A DNA stretch of 7,186 bases. Source: Bacillota bacterium. Lineage in GTDB: Bacteria > Bacillota > Clostridia > Christensenellales > CAG-138. Below are positions 5,382 through 7,186 of this stretch, piece after piece. Where the stretch lies: NCBI GenBank assembly GCA_023451115.1, contig JAEXFV010000163.1:1-7186 (forward strand), in the 5' to 3' direction. The stretch's first letter is position 1; each line of letters opens with the position of its first letter. The notes beneath the pieces are model-generated. The model worked only from the letters and a program-made list of their open reading frames with translations. It was not told the origin of the DNA and searched no databases. The translations under genes were made by a program, and so were the position numbers.

Positions 5382-5405
5382 TATAGTGGAATGACATCCG
5401 CTATA
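5382..5405. promoter_or_regulatory. Inverted repeat TATAGTGGA-N6-TCCGCTATA, possible operator/promoter
   Basis: The two 9-base arms (5382-5390 and 5397-5405) are complementary at 8 of 9 positions with a 6-nt spacer, ending 25 nt before the start codon. The left arm contains TATAGT, which could serve as a -10 box, though I found no matching -35. A site at the transcription start would be well placed for repression, perhaps by the encoded DNA-binding protein itself. Confidence 0.4.
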
Positions 5406-5430
5406 AACCAAAACAGGGAGAGATGAATGC

Positions 5431-6348
5431 ATGACAACCATGGAAACCACACAGGCGCGTTTGGGCTGGAGCGCCCAGGAGGATGCGCTGCTGTTTGAGC
5501 AGGTACAGGCCGCCAGGGAAAATGGCGCCTCGTTAAAGTCCGTGTTTGAGCAGGTTGCTCAGCACACCGGACGCAAGCCCAACAGCATCCGGAATTATTA
5601 CTATGTGCGCATCAAACAGGGCGGTTTTGACTGCCCACAGGGCGTCCATAGCCCTGCCTTTGTCCCCTTTACCGATGGGGAGATCAAAGCCTTGCTTACC
5701 GCAGTGCTGGGCGCCCAGGCCCGGGGCATGAGCGTGCGGGCCTGCACGCTGGAAATGGGCGCAGGGGATAACCGGGCCATGCTGCGTTACCAGAACAAGT
5801 ATCGTTCCCTCATCAAGAACAATTCTGCCCTGGTACGCCAGGTGATGGAAGAAATGCGCGCCCAGGGGCAACCTACCTTTGACCCCTATGGGGAGAACAC
5901 TTCCCGCCGGGCAGGCCGTCCCAAGGGTAGCCGCCGCAGCGCCCAAAGCCTGCTGGATGTGGTGGGCGGCGTGGTTACCCAGCTGGACCGGGTGGAAGGC
6001 CTGGATGTGTCCGCCTTTTTTGAAAGCTTGGGCGCATTGGCCGTCAGCGCTGCAAGAGGCGCAGAAGCCCAGGAACGTTTGAAGGAGTTGGGGAAGGGTG
6101 AAACAGAGCTCAACTTGCTGGAGGAGAACCAGGAGCTCAAAGCCCAGCTTCAGTCCCAGCAGCGGGAATTGAGCGCCCAGCGGGAGCGGTTTACTACCCT
6201 GCTCGGCTATTTTAAGCAGTTGATGAAGGTAAACCAGGAATTTTTGGGCATGACCTCAGTGGTGAAAGTGAGCAGCCTTTCTACGTATATCAGGGAGTTG
6301 GCGCAGAATATGGAAACCTGCGAAAAATGGATGTTGGAGTGTAAATAA
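5431..6348 (+). CDS. Putative DNA-binding protein: two Myb/SANT-like repeats, AT-hook-like motif, coiled coil
   Basis: I cannot give this 305-aa protein an established name. Residues about 12-62 (LGWSAQEDALLFEQV to SIRNYYYVRIK) look like a Myb/SANT-type helical DNA-binding repeat. Residues about 77-130 (FVPFTDGEIKALLTAV to LRYQNKYRSLIKN) look like a second, diverged one. Next comes a basic RRAGRPKGSRR (159-169) with the GRP core of an AT-hook, a minor-groove-binding motif. Residues about 205-275 are rich in Glu, Gln, Leu and Lys (LNLLEENQELKAQLQSQQRE) and should form a coiled coil, probably for dimerisation. The closest described relatives are perhaps RsfA-like Bacillota regulators. The start at 5431 is supported by AGGGAGAG (5415-5422). 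It is a single-gene unit with its own terminator. A role in transcription or nucoid organisation is inferred from domain types; no link to the hydrogenases is shown beyond proximity. Confidence 0.8.
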   Translation: MTTMETTQARLGWSAQEDALLFEQVQAARENGASLKSVFEQVAQHTGRKPNSIRNYYYVRIKQGGFDCPQGVHSPAFVPFTDGEIKALLTAVLGAQARGMSVRACTLEMGAGDNRAMLRYQNKYRSLIKNNSALVRQVMEEMRAQGQPTFDPYGENTSRRAGRPKGSRRSAQSLLDVVGGVVTQLDRVEGLDVSAFFESLGALAVSAARGAEAQERLKELGKGETELNLLEENQELKAQLQSQQRELSAQRERFTTLLGYFKQLMKVNQEFLGMTSVVKVSSLSTYIRELAQNMETCEKWMLECK

Positions 6349-6370
6349 CACATTTGGTTGAATACCCCAA

Positions 6371-6419
6371 CAGCGCCCCATACCTTGAGGGGGACTCAAG
6401 TATGGGGCGCTGCCTTTTT
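6371..6419 (+). terminator. Very strong intrinsic terminator after the Myb/SANT-like gene
   Basis: The 5' arm at 6371-6389 (CAGCGCCCCATAC then CTTGAG) pairs with the 3' arm at 6395-6412 (CTCAAG then TATGGGGCGCTG). This gives an 18-bp stem with one bulged C and a 5-nt loop, followed by CCTTTTT. It lies 22 nt after the stop codon. A smaller stem, GGCAGC (6422-6427) with GCTGCC (6437-6442), follows. Confidence 0.92.
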
Positions 6420-6442
6420 ATGGCAGCCAATGGTGCGCTGCC

Positions 6443-6614
6443 GATTGAGGGGGCAAAACAATGTAGCCGAAGCTGCAGACTTTTTGTTGAAATATCTGAA
6501 TACCTAAGAAACAGAAAAAACTAATTATATTTGTATTATACTTCATATTTTGGTTTTTGGCTACATGTAATTTTATGTATGATACGTTTTTTTATAGTAG
6601 AGGGGGTGACTAGC
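6443..6614 (+). promoter_or_regulatory. AT-rich upstream region of the XRE gene
   Basis: From about 6480 this stretch is clearly more AT-rich than its surroundings, as expected of a promoter region. Candidate -10 boxes are TATTAT (6534-6539) and TATGAT (6578-6583), but neither has a convincing -35. TATGAT lies in a small palindrome, GTAT-G-ATAC (6577-6585), a possible autoregulatory operator for the repressor. AGGGGGT (6601-6607) is the ribosome binding site. I see no gene here. Confidence 0.4.
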
Positions 6615-6971
6615 GTGAAGAGTATGTTGGAAATAATACGCGCTTTACGGGAAGATAATGATTTAACCCAACGCGAATTGGCAAAAGCGCTAGGCATTAC
6701 CCAACAAATGTGTTCCCAGTATGAAACTGGTACGGTGGAATTGCCGTTGGATATTTTTTCAAAATTGGCGGAATATTATGATGTTTCTGCGGATTATCTC
6801 TTGGGCAGAACCAAGTTGGCAGAAGGAAAGTCCTTCCATAACGTGTATGTTACCAAGCGCTATTCCTGCGACCAGCTGGTGGAAGACGTGCTCTCCCTGA
6901 GCGAGGCGGGCAGGGCCTCCGTTCAGGAATATATTCAACTGCAAAAACTCAAAGAGCAAACCCAAAAATAA
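6615..6971 (+). CDS. XRE-family (Cro/CI-like) transcriptional regulator
   Basis: This 118-aa protein has an HTH_XRE domain at residues about 5-63: LEIIRALREDNDLTQRELAKALG, TQQMCSQYETGTVELPLDIFSKLAEYY, and the common end DVSADYLLGRT. A short helical tail with LVEDVLSLSEAGRASVQEY follows and probably mediates dimerisation. GTG at 6615 is chosen as start because AGGGGGT (6601-6607) lies 7 nt before it. The frame stays open upstream to 6531, but that would add an AT-rich hydrophobic stretch lacking a ribosome binding site. ATG 6624 is an alternative. The 5' two thirds of the gene are visibly more AT-rich than the last 130 bases, and than the neighbouring genes, which may reflect transfer or domain joining. 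Similar small repressors occur in phage and in host genes, and no phage or mobile genes are seen here. The DNA target is unknown. Confidence 0.88.
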   Translation: MKSMLEIIRALREDNDLTQRELAKALGITQQMCSQYETGTVELPLDIFSKLAEYYDVSADYLLGRTKLAEGKSFHNVYVTKRYSCDQLVEDVLSLSEAGRASVQEYIQLQKLKEQTQK

Positions 6972-6992
6972 AAGCCGCCGTAAAGGCGGCTT
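6972..6992 (+). terminator. Hairpin directly after the XRE stop codon, weak terminator
   Basis: AAGCCGCC (6972-6979) pairs perfectly with GGCGGCTT (6985-6992) around a 5-nt loop, immediately after the stop. There is no T-tract (CAGACTG follows), so termination may be inefficient or the hairpin may belong to the repeated element beyond it. Confidence 0.5.
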
Positions 6993-6997
6993 CAGAC

Positions 6998-7182
6998 TGT
7001 CGAAAAACCTTGGGATTGTCAAGGGCCGCACCCTTTGACATAAAATCCGGCTTCGGCGGCGTGTACGCCGAAACGGATGAAAACCTTGTGTTTTCGTACT
7101 TTGCAGGTTTTGCCGCCCGGCGAAGCGCAGCATAGTAGGCAAAACCTGTAATCTCAAAAAAGTCCAATTGGACTTTTTTGAC
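6998..7182. repeat. Hairpin-rich intergenic element with inverted ends
   Basis: There is no convincing gene here. The left end TGTCGAAAAA and right end TTTTTTGACA are inverted copies with one mismatch. Between them lie consecutive inverted repeats: GTCAAGGG (7018-7025)/CCCTTTGAC (7031-7039); ATCCG (7045-7049)/CGGAT (7074-7078) enclosing TTCGGCG (7052-7058)/CGCCGAA (7066-7072); GAAAAC (7079-7084)/GTTTTC (7090-7095); CAGGTTTTGCC (7104-7114)/GGCAAAACCTG (7138-7148); and a 28-bp palindrome at the end. It resembles a MITE- or REP-like element, but no target duplication is clear and the window ends 4 bases later. Confidence 0.5.
7154..7181. terminator. Perfect 28-bp palindrome, possible bidirectional terminator
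   Basis: TCAAAAAAGTCCAA (7154-7167) is followed directly by its exact reverse complement, TTGGACTTTTTTGA (7168-7181). The T6 run after the GGAC arm and the A6 run before it would suit termination in either direction, although the stem has only four G-C pairs and no spacer for a loop beyond the central AATT. Confidence 0.5.
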
Positions 7183-7186
7183 ACAC

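Noticed and set aside
6531..6614. N-terminal extension of the XRE protein with a hydrophobic segment
   Set aside because: The extension would be translated from the AT-rich promoter region with no ribosome binding site, whereas GTG 6615 has one and begins the usual XRE domain.
6949..7167. A 72-codon open frame on the - strand in the hairpin-rich 3' region
   Set aside because: It runs through all the inverted repeats and the end of the XRE gene. It is more likely a translated repeat element than a protein gene.

Overview
The window looks like chromosomal DNA of an anaerobic, H2-metabolising member of the Clostridia (Bacillota), probably a gut Oscillospiraceae/Eubacteriales-type organism. The reasons are the [FeFe]-hydrogenase genes, purine-rich ribosome binding sites, a moderately GC-rich coding sequence by eye, AT-rich promoters, and many hairpins between genes. 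The lineage is inferred from gene content, not from a marker gene. All seven genes read on the + strand.

Region 1 (1-4046) is a hydrogenase and hydrogen-sensing locus. It opens with the C-terminal end of a catalytic group A [FeFe] hydrogenase (HydA type). This overlaps a small thioredoxin-like [2Fe-2S] ferredoxin gene. A 209-nt gap with a good sigma-A-like promoter and several hairpins leads to a second, paralogous [2Fe-2S] ferredoxin. After a 221-nt structured leader come a PAS-containing sensory [FeFe] hydrogenase (HydS) and a SpoIIE/PP2C-type phosphatase, overlapping by 4 nt. HydS keeps all H-cluster cysteines but has lost most residues of the catalytic proton path and both methionines that flank the cluster. 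The likely logic is that HydS senses H2 or redox state through its H-cluster and passes the signal through an extra Fe-S cluster and a PAS/coiled-coil module to the phosphatase. The phosphatase carries an additional C-terminal domain that I cannot name. The ferredoxins may be electron partners of HydA or HydS.

Region 2 (4047-5250) contains a terminator, a 12-bp tandem repeat at the presumed promoter, a LysR-family regulator with a TTG start, and a strong bidirectional terminator.

Region 3 (5251-6420) encodes a 305-aa putative DNA-binding protein with two Myb/SANT-like repeats, an AT-hook-like basic motif and a C-terminal coiled coil. Two palindromes lie just upstream and a very strong terminator follows.

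Region 4 (6421-7186) holds an AT-rich promoter region, a small XRE-type repressor with a GTG start, and then about 210 bp of nearly back-to-back hairpins ending in a perfect 28-bp palindrome, probably a repeated intergenic element.

A degenerate intergenic element seems to recur upstream of four genes in the window (near 638, 1081, 4096 and 5274). Its core is GGGA..CAGCAAGG..TGCCAA, usually followed by a hairpin. I could not compare it with other genomes. It and the hairpin-rich 3' end are the least explained parts of the window.
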